This document shows positions 1 to 16,783 of a DNA stretch of 64,000 nucleotides, piece after piece; position 1 is the stretch's first letter; each line of letters opens with the position of its first letter. The translations under genes were made by a program, and so were the position numbers. The notes below the pieces were generated by a model. That model saw only the letters and a list, made by a program, of their open reading frames with translations. It ran no database searches and had not been told where the DNA came from. Origin of the DNA: VXRN01 sp963664365. GTDB taxonomy: Bacteria > Chloroflexota > Dehalococcoidia > Lucifugimonadales > UBA1123. The stretch lies in contig OY761144.1 in assembly GCA_963664365.1 (NCBI GenBank), positions 3,162,001 to 3,226,000 of the forward strand. The letters are read 5' to 3'.

Positions 1-1
1 A

Positions 2-388
2 TACGACCGCCGTGATCCAGTGAAGCAGTCGAAAGCGGTGGAACTGCTGAGTACACACATCCAAGAGCAGACTGCAACAGTTTCTGCGCAGGTACTGGGT
101 GAGTTCTTCAATGCAGTAACGCACAGAATTCCGGAGCCACTTCCGACTGAAGAAGCCCAGGAGGCGGTGTACGCCATCAGTGCGCTCGAAGTAGTAGCGC
201 TCGATCTGACTTTGGTCCGGCGGGCAATAAGCACACACAGACGGTATGGCATTTCGTACTGGGACGCTCTCATTGTCTCGGCCGCTGAGAGCGCGGGCTG
301 CACGCGGATACTGTCCGAAGACCTCAACTCTGGACAGGCATATCACGGTATAGTGGTAATCAACCCTTTCGAGCCGTCTCCCAGATGA
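2..388 (+). CDS. PIN-domain protein (VapC-like), 5' end outside the window
   Basis: The reading frame is open from base 2, so the gene begins upstream of the window. The GTG at position 20 is probably internal, because the preceding codons read YDRRDP, as is typical of the end of the first beta strand and loop of PIN domains. The visible part has the usual PIN pattern: an SAQVLGEFFN helix with a conserved acidic residue, and a C-terminal SYWDALIVSAAESAGC segment followed by LSEDLNSG, which carries the remaining metal-binding acids. PIN proteins of this size are usually the ribonuclease toxins of VapBC pairs. The antitoxin would lie upstream, outside the window, so the pairing is inferred. Confidence 0.8.
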   Translation, partial: YDRRDPVKQSKAVELLSTHIQEQTATVSAQVLGEFFNAVTHRIPEPLPTEEAQEAVYAISALEVVALDLTLVRRAISTHRRYGISYWDALIVSAAESAGCTRILSEDLNSGQAYHGIVVINPFEPSPR

Positions 389-404
389 TAAGGAAACTTT
401 CGAC

Positions 405-2381
405 ATGCCCGTAACCAAGCTTCAGATAACCAGTACAACGCCCTTTGCCGGGGGGCAGTCGTTCGGGGACGTGGGGCCTTACGTCCACCTCAAAGGGAGG
501 GCCTACTTCTCGGTTGATCCGGAGCATCCGAGCAATCGGCCTATTACCGATATCGAGATGGCTCCGCGCGACTCGAATGGCCGCGTGTCGTTTTCAGCCG
601 ACTTCGAGATGCTCCGGCCGGAGAATCCGGACCGGGGCCGAGGCAGCCTGGTGTTCGACGTGGTGAACCGAGGGCGCAAGACGATCCTTGGCTTCAACAG
701 CGCGCCGAGGGCGATGGACCCGGGGGCGCCGCTCGACCCAGGCAACGGATTCCTGATGAGGGAAGGCTATACGGTCGTGTGGTGCGGGTGGCAGGCGGAC
801 GTGCCGGATGATCCGAACCTGATCGGACTCAACGCTCCGCAAGCGCTGAACGCGGACGGGGGTCCGTTGACGGCGCGGATACTGCACCAGTTCCAGTGTA
901 ACGAACCAGTCAACGTCTTCTACCTCGCCGACCGCAACCACAACCCGCATCCCCCGACCGACCCCAACGATCCGGGCGCGATGCTCACAGTCAGGGATCA
1001 TCCGAACGGCCCGGCGACCGAGATCGCCAGAGATAGTTTCCAGTTCGTGCGAGTGGAGGATGAACAGGTCGAGCCTGACTTGAATCACGTTTATCTCAAA
1101 GGCGGGTTCGAGCCCGGCCGCATCTATCAGCTTGTCTATACCGCCACGGGCAGCGCAATTGTCGGGCTTGGCATGGCTTCGGTGAGGGACATCGTGTCGT
1201 TCCTGAAGTACGAGTCCGACGGCAACCCGTGCGCGGGCAGCATAGACTACGCGCACGCCTTCGGCGCGTCCCAGAGCGGCCGGTTTCTGCGGACCTACAT
1301 CTACTACGGCATGAACGACGACGAACAAGGCCGCATGGCGCTCGACGGCATCATCCCTCACGTCGCGGGCGCAATGAGGGGCGAGTTCAATCTTCGCTTC
1401 GGCCAGCCGTCCAAAGACGTGTGCTACATCATCCCGGAGCTTTTCCCATTCGCCGACACCGAGGTCACCGACCCGGTGACGGGTTCCAGCGGCTCACTGC
1501 TGGAGCGCATGGAGGCGAGCGGCAGCGTCCCGAAGATCATGTTCACGAATACGTCTGCGGAGTACTGGCGCGGCGACGCGGCGCTGGTACACACCGATTT
1601 CGGGGCGATGCGAGACGCGGAGGAGTCGGAGAACGTCCGACGCTACCATTTCACCGGAACGATGCACGGGTCCGGCACGTTTCCTCCCCAGGCGGTTCGC
1701 GCCGTGGACGGGCTGAAGGGTCAGCTTCCATACAACGCGGTGGACTACTCGCCTCTCCAGCGCGCGCAGCTAACGAACCTGGATCGATGGGTCCGCGACG
1801 ACGCGCCCGCGCCCGCCTCTCGGCATCCGAGCCTGGACGACGGCACAGGCGTCGAGTCCCATACGCTCAGGGAAAAGTTCGGACGCATCCCGGGCGTAAC
1901 GTTTCCGCCGGAGGTCACGCGGGCTATGCGGCTGGACTACGGCGACGAGACGCACATGGGGCGGACGGTCAAGCTGCCCGCCGAACAGGGCGAGGAGTAC
2001 CCGGCCATCGTGTCCGACGTCGATGAGGACGGGAACGAGGTGGGCGGAATCAGGCTGCCGTCGATCAGTGTCCCGCTGGCAACCAATACTGGCTGGAACC
2101 TGCGGCATCCGGACAACGGCAATCCTAGACTCGTTATAGGTATAACGGGCGGGCTCGCCGGGTGGACGCTTCCCTTCCACAAGACCAAAGAGGACAGGAA
2201 GGCCGCGGGCGACCCGCGCCTGTCCATTGAGGAGAGGTACGAATCGAGGGACGACTACGTGGAGCGGGTGCGTCAGGCCGCCGAGGCTCTGGTGTCGAAG
2301 GGGTATCTTCTCCAAGAAGACGTGGAGCGGGAGTCTGAGACGGCGGGGGAGCGATACGACCACTGGATGAACGGCGCTTGA
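405..2381 (+). CDS. Alpha/beta hydrolase domain protein (Abhydrolase_10-like)
   Basis: A 658-residue protein beginning MPVTKLQIT with no signal peptide. It resembles the large alpha/beta hydrolase family PF20091. The N-terminal 220 residues form the family's beta-rich region (FDVVNRGRK, GYTVVWCGWQ), and the hydrolase core follows. The likely nucleophile elbow is GASQSGRF near residues 288-295, a variant of GxSxG seen in this family. The start lies 16 bases after the PIN gene, and the 3' end overlaps the next gene by four bases, so the two are probably cotranslated. The substrate is unknown; members are annotated as esterases or uncharacterised hydrolases. Confidence 0.8.
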   Translation: MPVTKLQITSTTPFAGGQSFGDVGPYVHLKGRAYFSVDPEHPSNRPITDIEMAPRDSNGRVSFSADFEMLRPENPDRGRGSLVFDVVNRGRKTILGFNSAPRAMDPGAPLDPGNGFLMREGYTVVWCGWQADVPDDPNLIGLNAPQALNADGGPLTARILHQFQCNEPVNVFYLADRNHNPHPPTDPNDPGAMLTVRDHPNGPATEIARDSFQFVRVEDEQVEPDLNHVYLKGGFEPGRIYQLVYTATGSAIVGLGMASVRDIVSFLKYESDGNPCAGSIDYAHAFGASQSGRFLRTYIYYGMNDDEQGRMALDGIIPHVAGAMRGEFNLRFGQPSKDVCYIIPELFPFADTEVTDPVTGSSGSLLERMEASGSVPKIMFTNTSAEYWRGDAALVHTDFGAMRDAEESENVRRYHFTGTMHGSGTFPPQAVRAVDGLKGQLPYNAVDYSPLQRAQLTNLDRWVRDDAPAPASRHPSLDDGTGVESHTLREKFGRIPGVTFPPEVTRAMRLDYGDETHMGRTVKLPAEQGEEYPAIVSDVDEDGNEVGGIRLPSISVPLATNTGWNLRHPDNGNPRLVIGITGGLAGWTLPFHKTKEDRKAAGDPRLSIEERYESRDDYVERVRQAAEALVSKGYLLQEDVERESETAGERYDHWMNGA

Positions 2382-3136
2382 GCCGCGTCCCCTTGAACGC
2401 AGAGTCGAAGCAGATAGGCAAGAACGGAGCGCTTCGGCTGCTCGCCGATCTGGATTCGGAAGGTTGCACCGGAAGCGTGTTGATCTCCGCCGGAACGCTG
2501 GCGGCGCCCGAGGCGGCGCGCCGAATGCTGAAGCATGACCTAGAAAACTCAACGGCGGAGCAAGTCATCGAGGTGGTTGGAGATTCGGATACGGGAGCAG
2601 CGATCTTCAATTGTCCGGAGCGGATCGTCGCCATACAGCCTCCGGCGCCGCTGACCGTCGATGCCTGCGAGTCCGGCCTGCTGGCCGACCCGCTCCGCGA
2701 CCTGCTGGAATCGAACCCCGTCATAGGCGTCGTTATGCTGCGGCTGGGCAGGTACGCCGTCGGCGTACTACGGGGAGACAAGATGCTCACCACCAAGACC
2801 GATTCCCGCTACGTCAAGAACCAACACCGCGCCGGCGGACAGTCGCAGCGACGGTTCGCGCGCAGCCGGGAGAGGCTGATACGCGAGCTTTACGACAAGA
2901 CGTGCGATGTGACTCGGACGGTATTCGAGCCTTACCTGGGCGAGATGAAATACGTCATGCTCGGAGGTGAGCGCGGCACGCTCGACGGATTCCTGAAGCG
3001 CTGCCGCCTCATGCAAGATCTGGAGTCGAAAATCCTAGCCCGCCGACTCTCGGTCCACCGCCCGGATCGGAAAGCGTTGGACGGCATTTCCTACGAAGTT
3101 TGGAAGAGCCGCGTCACTTTCTTCGAACGCGGCTGA
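2378..3136 (+). CDS. Vms1-like release factor / peptidyl-tRNA hydrolase (VLRF1 family)
   Basis: A 252-residue protein starting at a TTG that overlaps the stop of the hydrolase gene (TTGA). Residues about 148-165 read HRAGGQSQRRFARSRE, the hallmark of the Vms1/VLRF1 superfamily. There a GGQ- or GSQ-like loop reaches the peptidyl-transferase centre and cleaves peptidyl-tRNA on stalled large subunits. The preceding LGRYAVGVLRGD strands and the following helical region fit the eRF1 domain-2 fold. The length matches the short single-domain form known from Actinobacteria and Chloroflexi (acVLRF1). The ribosome-rescue role is known for the family; activity here is inferred. The downstream SDR gene converges with a 3-bp gap. 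Confidence 0.82.
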   Translation: MSRVPLNAESKQIGKNGALRLLADLDSEGCTGSVLISAGTLAAPEAARRMLKHDLENSTAEQVIEVVGDSDTGAAIFNCPERIVAIQPPAPLTVDACESGLLADPLRDLLESNPVIGVVMLRLGRYAVGVLRGDKMLTTKTDSRYVKNQHRAGGQSQRRFARSRERLIRELYDKTCDVTRTVFEPYLGEMKYVMLGGERGTLDGFLKRCRLMQDLESKILARRLSVHRPDRKALDGISYEVWKSRVTFFERG

Positions 3137-3139
3137 TGC

Positions 3140-3910
3140 TCACTGGGCCGTATAGCCGCCATCTACGGCCAGGGCGGTCCCGGTTACGAAGGCGGCTTCA
3201 TCGGACGCCAGGTAGAGCGCCGCATTGGCGACCTCCTCCGCTCTGCCCAAGCGTCCCATAGGGTGAAGGCTTTCGAGCCTGGTCAGCATATCGGCGTCCT
3301 CCCTCAATGTCCTTGTCAGGTTAGTAGCTATGAATCCGGGACAGAGGCAGTTGACCCTGATGTTCTTGCTCGCGCTGTCGATGGCAAGGTTCCGGGTGAG
3401 CTGCGCCACGCCGCCCTTCGACGGCGGGTACGGGTTGAAGCCTCCGCCGATTCCAACCGGATATCCGACGAGTCCCATAATGGAGGCGAGATTGATTATC
3501 GACCCTCCGCCGGAATTCTCCATCTCGGGAACCGCGCGCCAGGATGGCAGATAGGTGCCCTTCAGGTTCACGTCCATCACCTTGTCCCATACATCCTCGG
3601 CAGTCGCGCCCTCAGGCATCGCGTTGCGGGCCGAGACGCCGGCGCTGTTTAGCAGGATATCCAGCCGTCCGAACGCCTCGACGGTGGAGCGCACCATCTC
3701 TCTCGCGTCTTCCGACACCGAGACGTCGCCCGACAGGGATATCGCCTGTCCGCCAAGGTCTTCTATGAAGCGGGCGGTTTCAGCGGCAGCCTCCGCGGAA
3801 ATGTCGGAGGCCGCGACGCTCGCTCCTTCGCGCGCGAACAGAAGGGCAGCCGCCCGTCCTATGCCCGAGCCCGCTCCGGTAATCAGCGCGACTTTGTTTT
3901 CTAGACGCAT
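3140..3910 (-). CDS. SDR family NAD(P)-dependent oxidoreductase
   Basis: A 256-residue classical short-chain dehydrogenase. The cofactor motif TGAGSGIG lies at residues 11-18, NSAG at 88-91, Asn115, the catalytic Ser143 (LAS) and Tyr161-x3-Lys165 (YPPSK); all four active-site residues are present. Asp36 at the end of beta-2 suggests NAD preference. The C-terminus ends AVDGGYTAQ as in FabG and glucose-dehydrogenase-like enzymes. A Shine-Dalgarno AAGGA lies 7 bases before the ATG. It follows the SulP gene by 55 bases on the same strand. The substrate cannot be assigned. Confidence 0.9.
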   Translation of the reverse strand: MRLENKVALITGAGSGIGRAAALLFAREGASVAASDISAEAAAETARFIEDLGGQAISLSGDVSVSEDAREMVRSTVEAFGRLDILLNSAGVSARNAMPEGATAEDVWDKVMDVNLKGTYLPSWRAVPEMENSGGGSIINLASIMGLVGYPVGIGGGFNPYPPSKGGVAQLTRNLAIDSASKNIRVNCLCPGFIATNLTRTLREDADMLTRLESLHPMGRLGRAEEVANAALYLASDEAAFVTGTALAVDGGYTAQ

Positions 3911-3965
3911 AAGTGATCCTTAGACTTAGCTTGCGCTCAACAGAGAGCGAATCTTGGCGTCGGGG

Positions 3966-5609
3966 CTAGTCGCGTAATATACGGGCGGCGATCTCACGAG
4001 CTTCTTCGAGCGTTTCGACAACGCGGTCCTCCGGGACGCGCCGGAGGACGTTGAGGCCGTGGAGAGTAGCCTTGGGCAGTCCGCTCAGGCCCATTACGAC
4101 ACATTCGGTGTCGTCTTCAATGGCGGAATCTATCATCTGCTCGACCACGAGGGCGGCGCTGTCGTCCATGTAGACGGTCTCGGAGAAGTCGAGAATGACG
4201 ACTTCATGGTCTCGTATGTCCACGCTGATGGCGCTGACGAGCTTGTTGGAGGAGGCGACGGTGAACATGCCCCTGATGGCGACGAGGCCGACACGGGCGG
4301 AGAAGTCGTCCACAGCGTCAAGGGTCTGCTGACCGGCCAAGAAGGTCTGATCGAGCAGGGGAACGGAGATGACGCTGTCGAGCTCCAGGCGCTCCAACTG
4401 GCGCGCGCCTGCCATACCCGCGGCTATCAGGCCTATGGCCACGGCCGTAACGAGGTCGAGGAAGACGGTGAGTCCGAGGGTTATGAGCATAACGAGAAGG
4501 TGGGCCTTCTGGACGCGGTGTACGCGGGTGAGAAAGCGCCAGTCTATGATGTCCCAGCCTACTTTCATGAGTATGCCCGCGAGAGCGGCGTGGGGAATCG
4601 ATTCGACGTATTTGCCAAGGCCGAGCACGAGCGCGAGCAGGATAGCGGCTCGGAGCACGCCTGATACTTGTGTCCGCCCGCCCGCCCGAATGTTTACGAC
4701 GGTGCCCATGGTGGCGCCCGCGCCCGGTAGGCCGCCGATGAATCCGGCGACGGTGTTTCCGATACCCTGCCCTATTAGCTCTCTGTCAGGGTCGTGCCGG
4801 GTGCGGGTCATGGAGTCGGCTATGAGGGAGGTTAGCAGGCTGTCGATGGAGCCGAGGAGGGCGATAATCAGCGCGGGCTGGATCGCGTGCAGCAAGAAGT
4901 CGGGCGAAAAGCCGGTTAAGCCGATTTGAGGCAGGCCAGTCGGGACGTCGCCAATGACGGGGGTTTGTGTCAGCCAGAGGACGCTCAGGAGCGTACCGGA
5001 GACGAGGGCGGCGAGGGTGGGAGGCAGGTACTTGGCGAGGCGGGCAGGCCAAAACACGCCGACGGCGAGGGTAACGGCGGCAATGGCGAAGGCGTTGAGG
5101 TTGATATCTCTAATGGCGTCGGGCCAGGCGAGGATCGATCCGACGGGTCCGCCGGAGGCGACGGGCGAGCCGAGGAAGGGAAGGGACTGGAGCAGGATGA
5201 TGATGATGCCGACGCCGGACATGAACCCTGAGATGACCGAGTAGGGCGTGTAGCCGACGAAGCGTCCAATTCTCAGCACGCCGAGAATGACCTGAATGAC
5301 GCCGGCCATGATGACTATGGTGAACGCCTGGGATAGGCTCTCCGCATGGGTGGTGACGACGACGGCCATGGCGATTGCCATGGGGCCGGTGGGGCCGGAG
5401 ATCTGTGAGCGGGTGCCGCCGAAGACCGCCGCGAAGAATCCGACGGCGATTGCGCCGTACATTCCGGCAATGGCGCCAAGTCCTGACGCCACGCCGAATG
5501 CGAGCGCTACGGGGAGTCCGACGACGGCGGCGGTAACGCCTCCAAAGACGTCGCCTCTAAAGGTTGTGAGGTCGTAGCTTAGCTTAGAGAAAGATTCGCG
5601 CAGTATCAT
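3966..5609 (-). CDS. SulP family inorganic anion transporter with STAS domain
   Basis: A 547-residue membrane protein. Residues from about 15 to 420 form the SulP transport core with many hydrophobic helices; the family signature region GLPVALAFGVASGLGAIAG and SGPTGPMAIAM is clear. The last ~120 residues form a soluble STAS domain (VVILDFSETVYMDDSAALVV). SulP members move sulfate, bicarbonate or related anions, often with Na+ or H+; the short form with STAS includes BicA-like bicarbonate transporters, but the substrate is not readable here. The gene starts 21 bases after the rpoC stop and may be cotranscribed with rpoBC. The Shine-Dalgarno is weak. Confidence 0.93.
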   Translation of the reverse strand: MILRESFSKLSYDLTTFRGDVFGGVTAAVVGLPVALAFGVASGLGAIAGMYGAIAVGFFAAVFGGTRSQISGPTGPMAIAMAVVVTTHAESLSQAFTIVIMAGVIQVILGVLRIGRFVGYTPYSVISGFMSGVGIIIILLQSLPFLGSPVASGGPVGSILAWPDAIRDINLNAFAIAAVTLAVGVFWPARLAKYLPPTLAALVSGTLLSVLWLTQTPVIGDVPTGLPQIGLTGFSPDFLLHAIQPALIIALLGSIDSLLTSLIADSMTRTRHDPDRELIGQGIGNTVAGFIGGLPGAGATMGTVVNIRAGGRTQVSGVLRAAILLALVLGLGKYVESIPHAALAGILMKVGWDIIDWRFLTRVHRVQKAHLLVMLITLGLTVFLDLVTAVAIGLIAAGMAGARQLERLELDSVISVPLLDQTFLAGQQTLDAVDDFSARVGLVAIRGMFTVASSNKLVSAISVDIRDHEVVILDFSETVYMDDSAALVVEQMIDSAIEDDTECVVMGLSGLPKATLHGLNVLRRVPEDRVVETLEEAREIAARILRD

Positions 5610-5630
5610 CCTGTGGGCGTAAGGCGTTGG

Positions 5631-9740
<4,110 letters not shown>

Positions 9741-9840
9741 GTTCACGCTCCATTGGATTGGAATTGTGTTCAGCCGTCAGTAAGCATGTATTCGATAGGT
9801 GGTTGCCGCGGCAGGTTCGTGTCCGGAGAATCTGATGGTT

Positions 9841-9876
9841 CACCCTCACCCCAACCCTCTCCCCAGGGAGAGGGGG
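9841..9876 (-). repeat. Module A palindromic repeat between rpoB and rpoC
   Basis: CACCCTCACCCCAACCCTCT followed by CCCCAGGGAGAGGGGG. This is the reverse orientation of the CCCTCTCC...GGAGAGGG hairpin plus AGGGTGAGGGTG found at about ten other places in the window. It lies 14 bases after the rpoB stop, inside the rpoB-rpoC intergenic gap, so it should be transcribed as a hairpin within the operon mRNA. There is no T-run, so termination is not expected. Confidence 0.85.
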
Positions 9877-9890
9877 CCGTTGGCGTCGGG

Positions 9891-14150
<4,260 letters not shown>

Positions 14151-14317
14151 ACGCTCTCACACTCCTGAATTGAAACGAGGGTTAGCCTATGGTTGAAAGT
14201 CGTAACGACGTTATCGCGCCGTGAAGGGTTGAGGGGAATGTTGCGCACCTTTAGCAAGGTGTTGACGATATGGAATACGAAAGGTTGCTCTCAAGGGCAT
14301 AGCGCGACTGATCACCA

Positions 14318-14346
14318 AGCCTACCATAGCCCGTTGACAATGTCAA
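14318..14346 (-). promoter_or_regulatory. Candidate sigma-70 promoter for rpoB
   Basis: On the minus strand TTGACA (plus 14341-14346) is followed after 17 bases by TAGGCT (plus 14318-14323), about 165 bases upstream of the rpoB ATG. The -35 box is part of a TTGACAATGTCAA palindrome (14334-14346), which could also be a regulator site. A second candidate is an extended -10, TGTTATAAT, on the minus strand (plus 14475-14483). Both are predictions from consensus only. The rest of 14151-14540 shows no gene. Confidence 0.45.
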
Positions 14347-14542
14347 ATAGAACATAGCCGCATACTTTCGCCGTTTGCGGCTGAGGATGGAGAAGACCCG
14401 CGACCGGCGCAGACTAGCCTCCGGATTCTATTTTCTTCAGGCTGTCCAGATGTCCCTCCGTGACTGATGGCCGCATTATAACAGGACGGCGGGGAAATGC
14501 TAGGGGCGCGTCATTGGACGGCCCCTTCCGTCGGTCTCGAAA

Positions 14543-14570
14543 TTGACACGCCTAAATGGGGTGTGATAAA
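14543..14570 (+). promoter_or_regulatory. Sigma-70 promoter for the first peptide-binding lipoprotein gene
   Basis: TTGACA (14543-14548) and GATAAA (14565-14570) separated by 16 bases. Transcription would start near 14578, leaving a ~65-base leader that contains two hairpins before the Shine-Dalgarno AAGGAGG at 14629-14635. Confidence 0.6.
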
Positions 14571-14582
14571 ACAACCCACGCT

Positions 14583-14613
14583 GGCGCGCGACGTGCGCGC
14601 CGATTCGTGAATC
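14583..14613 (+). promoter_or_regulatory. Two adjacent perfect hairpins in the mRNA leader
   Basis: GGCGCGC-GACGT-GCGCGCC (14583-14601) is directly followed by GATTC-GT-GAATC (14602-14613). Both are perfect inverted repeats between the promoter and the Shine-Dalgarno. They could stabilise the 5' end of the mRNA or be operator sites; nothing in the sequence decides which. Confidence 0.5.
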
Positions 14614-14642
14614 ATCGTGACAGTTCGCAAGGAGGCTGCTAG

Positions 14643-16637
14643 ATGAGAAGGTATTCTGGACTGGGCCGAGTGGTTCTGGTAGTTGGCGCGTCGCTTCTTC
14701 TGGCGCTTGCCATTGCCTGCACCGAAACGGTAGAGGTGCCCGGCGAGACCGTGGTCGTGGAGAAAGAGGTCATCAAGGAAGTAATGGTTCCGGGCGAGAC
14801 CGTCACCGTGGAAGTGGTCAAAGAGGTAGAGGTGCCCGGCGAGACCGTGGTCGTGGAGAAGGAGGTGGTCAAAGAGGTAGAGGTGCCCGGCGAGACCGTG
14901 GTCGTGGAGAAGGAGGTCGTAAAGACTGTTGAGGTGCCGGGTGAGACAGTGGTGGTGGAGAAAGTGGTAACTGAGGTTGTGGAAGTGGAGACGATGCGCG
15001 AGCCGGAGGGTACGCTGCTTGTAGCGGACGTGGTGCCTGGACTGACTCAGCTGCAGTCTAAGGACGCCTCCGGAAGCGTAGGCGTAGGCGTGGCCTGGCA
15101 GGTATATGAGGGCATCATCAATCCGCAGCTCACACCCGCCGGGGTGATCCCGTCCGAGACTCTGTACGAGCCTCAGCTGGCCCGGTCTTGGGTCGTCTCG
15201 CACGACCTCACAACGATCACATTCTCGATTCGAGACGATGTGGCCTGGCATAACGACTGGGGAATGCTCACGGCAGAGGACGTCGCTTGGACGTACAACA
15301 ACTCCTTTGAAGAGGGGTCGGTTGGCAACGCCGGCGACCAGGTGACCAAGGGCCACAGGGTAGGTTGGGAAGTGGCGGGCCCGCACACGGCCATAATGAA
15401 CGTGGCTGAGGGCGAGTTCAACACCACCTGGGGCGTCTATCACGGCGGCTTTGGATGGGACAACACGTACGGCATGGTCTGCAAGAGCTGCTTTGACTCG
15501 CTGGGCGAGGAAGAGTTCATGACCACGCCGATAGGCACCGGCCCGTACAAGGCGACGAAGTGGGTCGCCGACGAAGAGGCGATCCTGGAGTGGACAGGCT
15601 CTCACTGGAAGTACACGCCTTACGTACATACGGTGCAGATCGTAAATATACCGGAGGCGTCAGTCAGGGAGGCGGCGTTGATCAATGGAGAGGTGGACAT
15701 CGCTCCGGTGACCGTTCCCAACCTTCCCGAGGTGGTCGAGGCCTCCGGCGGCACGGCAATAAACTTCCAAATATCATGGCCGCAGACCATCAATATGTCC
15801 GGCAACTACTGGGGTGATTACTGCTCCGAATGCGATGAGGGCGAAAAGGACTGGAAGGCCAAACCCAGGGCTGGATATACCCCTGACGCCGACCATCCTT
15901 GGATTGGCGAGTACGGCAACGACGAGAGCATGGAGAATGCACGAAAGGTGCGCTGGGCGATGTCGATGGCTATCGACCGGGATCTGATCGTCGATACAGT
16001 GATGAAGGGATTCAGCGAACCCGTGTACATCGCCTTCCACACCCAGTTCGGCCAGAATACGCCGTACTGGAAGGAAGAGTGGTTCGTTCCGTACGATCCC
16101 GCAATGGCGAAACAGTACATGGAAGAGGCGGGCCAGGGTGACGGATTCTCCCTCGAGTTCTGGTCGACCAACTCCTACCCTCACATATGGAACCCCGAGG
16201 TTATGGATGCGGTCGCGCTCATGTGGCGTGAGCACCTGAACCTCGACGTAACCCTCGACAGGACCCCGTACCCGACGCGGCGGCCGGATACTACCCACAC
16301 CACCGACCACAAGATAAACATCCCCTGGCACCACGGCTGGGGAGTGCCCGCCGGACGCTCCATCGCGCAGTACTACTGCGCATGGCCGGGACACATAATG
16401 GGGGTAGCGCTGCCTAGTGAGATTTGCGACGTTGGATTCCAGAACAACTCCGAAAAATCTGTGGAGAAGCGCATCGCAAACAACATCTTCATGCAGGACT
16501 ACATGCAGCACTGGATGACTCAAATTGGAGTGGTCAACCTGCTGCCTCACTACGTGTACCGCACCAGTGTACTGGAGTGGCAGCCATACTTCAGCAACAG
16601 GTTCAACCACCCGGCGAGCGTGGTCTTGTCTGAGTAA
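14643..16637 (+). CDS. ABC transporter substrate-binding lipoprotein (SBP family 5) with V-P-G-E-T-V stalk
   Basis: A 664-residue exported lipoprotein. The signal peptide has a basic start (MRRYSGLGR), a hydrophobic stretch and lipobox LAIAC with Cys26. Residues 27-116 are a stalk of five 17-residue repeats of the type VEVPGETVVVEKEVVKE. The family 5 peptide/nickel-binding domain follows from about residue 120, with the typical ARSW, DVAWTYN, GTGPYK and VRWAMSMAIDRD segments. It would bind an oligopeptide or similar solute outside the membrane for the two permeases downstream. A strong AAGGAGG lies 7 bases before the ATG. Such stalks are common in Chloroflexota binding proteins. No ATPase gene is nearby. 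Confidence 0.92.
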   Translation: MRRYSGLGRVVLVVGASLLLALAIACTETVEVPGETVVVEKEVIKEVMVPGETVTVEVVKEVEVPGETVVVEKEVVKEVEVPGETVVVEKEVVKTVEVPGETVVVEKVVTEVVEVETMREPEGTLLVADVVPGLTQLQSKDASGSVGVGVAWQVYEGIINPQLTPAGVIPSETLYEPQLARSWVVSHDLTTITFSIRDDVAWHNDWGMLTAEDVAWTYNNSFEEGSVGNAGDQVTKGHRVGWEVAGPHTAIMNVAEGEFNTTWGVYHGGFGWDNTYGMVCKSCFDSLGEEEFMTTPIGTGPYKATKWVADEEAILEWTGSHWKYTPYVHTVQIVNIPEASVREAALINGEVDIAPVTVPNLPEVVEASGGTAINFQISWPQTINMSGNYWGDYCSECDEGEKDWKAKPRAGYTPDADHPWIGEYGNDESMENARKVRWAMSMAIDRDLIVDTVMKGFSEPVYIAFHTQFGQNTPYWKEEWFVPYDPAMAKQYMEEAGQGDGFSLEFWSTNSYPHIWNPEVMDAVALMWREHLNLDVTLDRTPYPTRRPDTTHTTDHKINIPWHHGWGVPAGRSIAQYYCAWPGHIMGVALPSEICDVGFQNNSEKSVEKRIANNIFMQDYMQHWMTQIGVVNLLPHYVYRTSVLEWQPYFSNRFNHPASVVLSE

Positions 16638-16721
16638 CACAATCTCTCGTTGACCGGCGTCGGAAATGAGGACGGGTTTCACGTCCGGTCCGTGACCAAT
16701 GCCGCGAGATAGCGTACCGTA

Positions 16722-16744
16722 GGGGCGGGTATGATACCCGCCCC
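16722..16744 (+). repeat. GTAGGGGCG-type palindrome between binding protein and permease genes
   Basis: GGGGCGGGTA-TGA-TACCCGCCCC, a perfect 10-bp stem with a 3-base loop, preceded by GTA as in the similar palindrome at 39911. It is not followed by a T-run. In this intercistronic place it may protect the 3' end of the abundant binding-protein transcript and lower permease expression; that is inference. The rest of 16638-16783 shows no gene. Confidence 0.75.
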
Positions 16745-16783
16745 TCGATACATCACGGGCGCGCCGCTATCGAGGATGAATCC

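Noticed and set aside
14511..15629. 372-codon open frame opposite the first binding protein, rich in His/Leu/Asp
   Set aside because: It is the antisense of the VPGETV stalk repeats; the plus frame has promoter, Shine-Dalgarno, signal peptide and family domain.
16722..16744. Rho-independent terminator after the first binding-protein gene
   Set aside because: The stem is perfect but no T-run follows, and the permease genes downstream belong to the same cassette; it is listed as a repeat instead.
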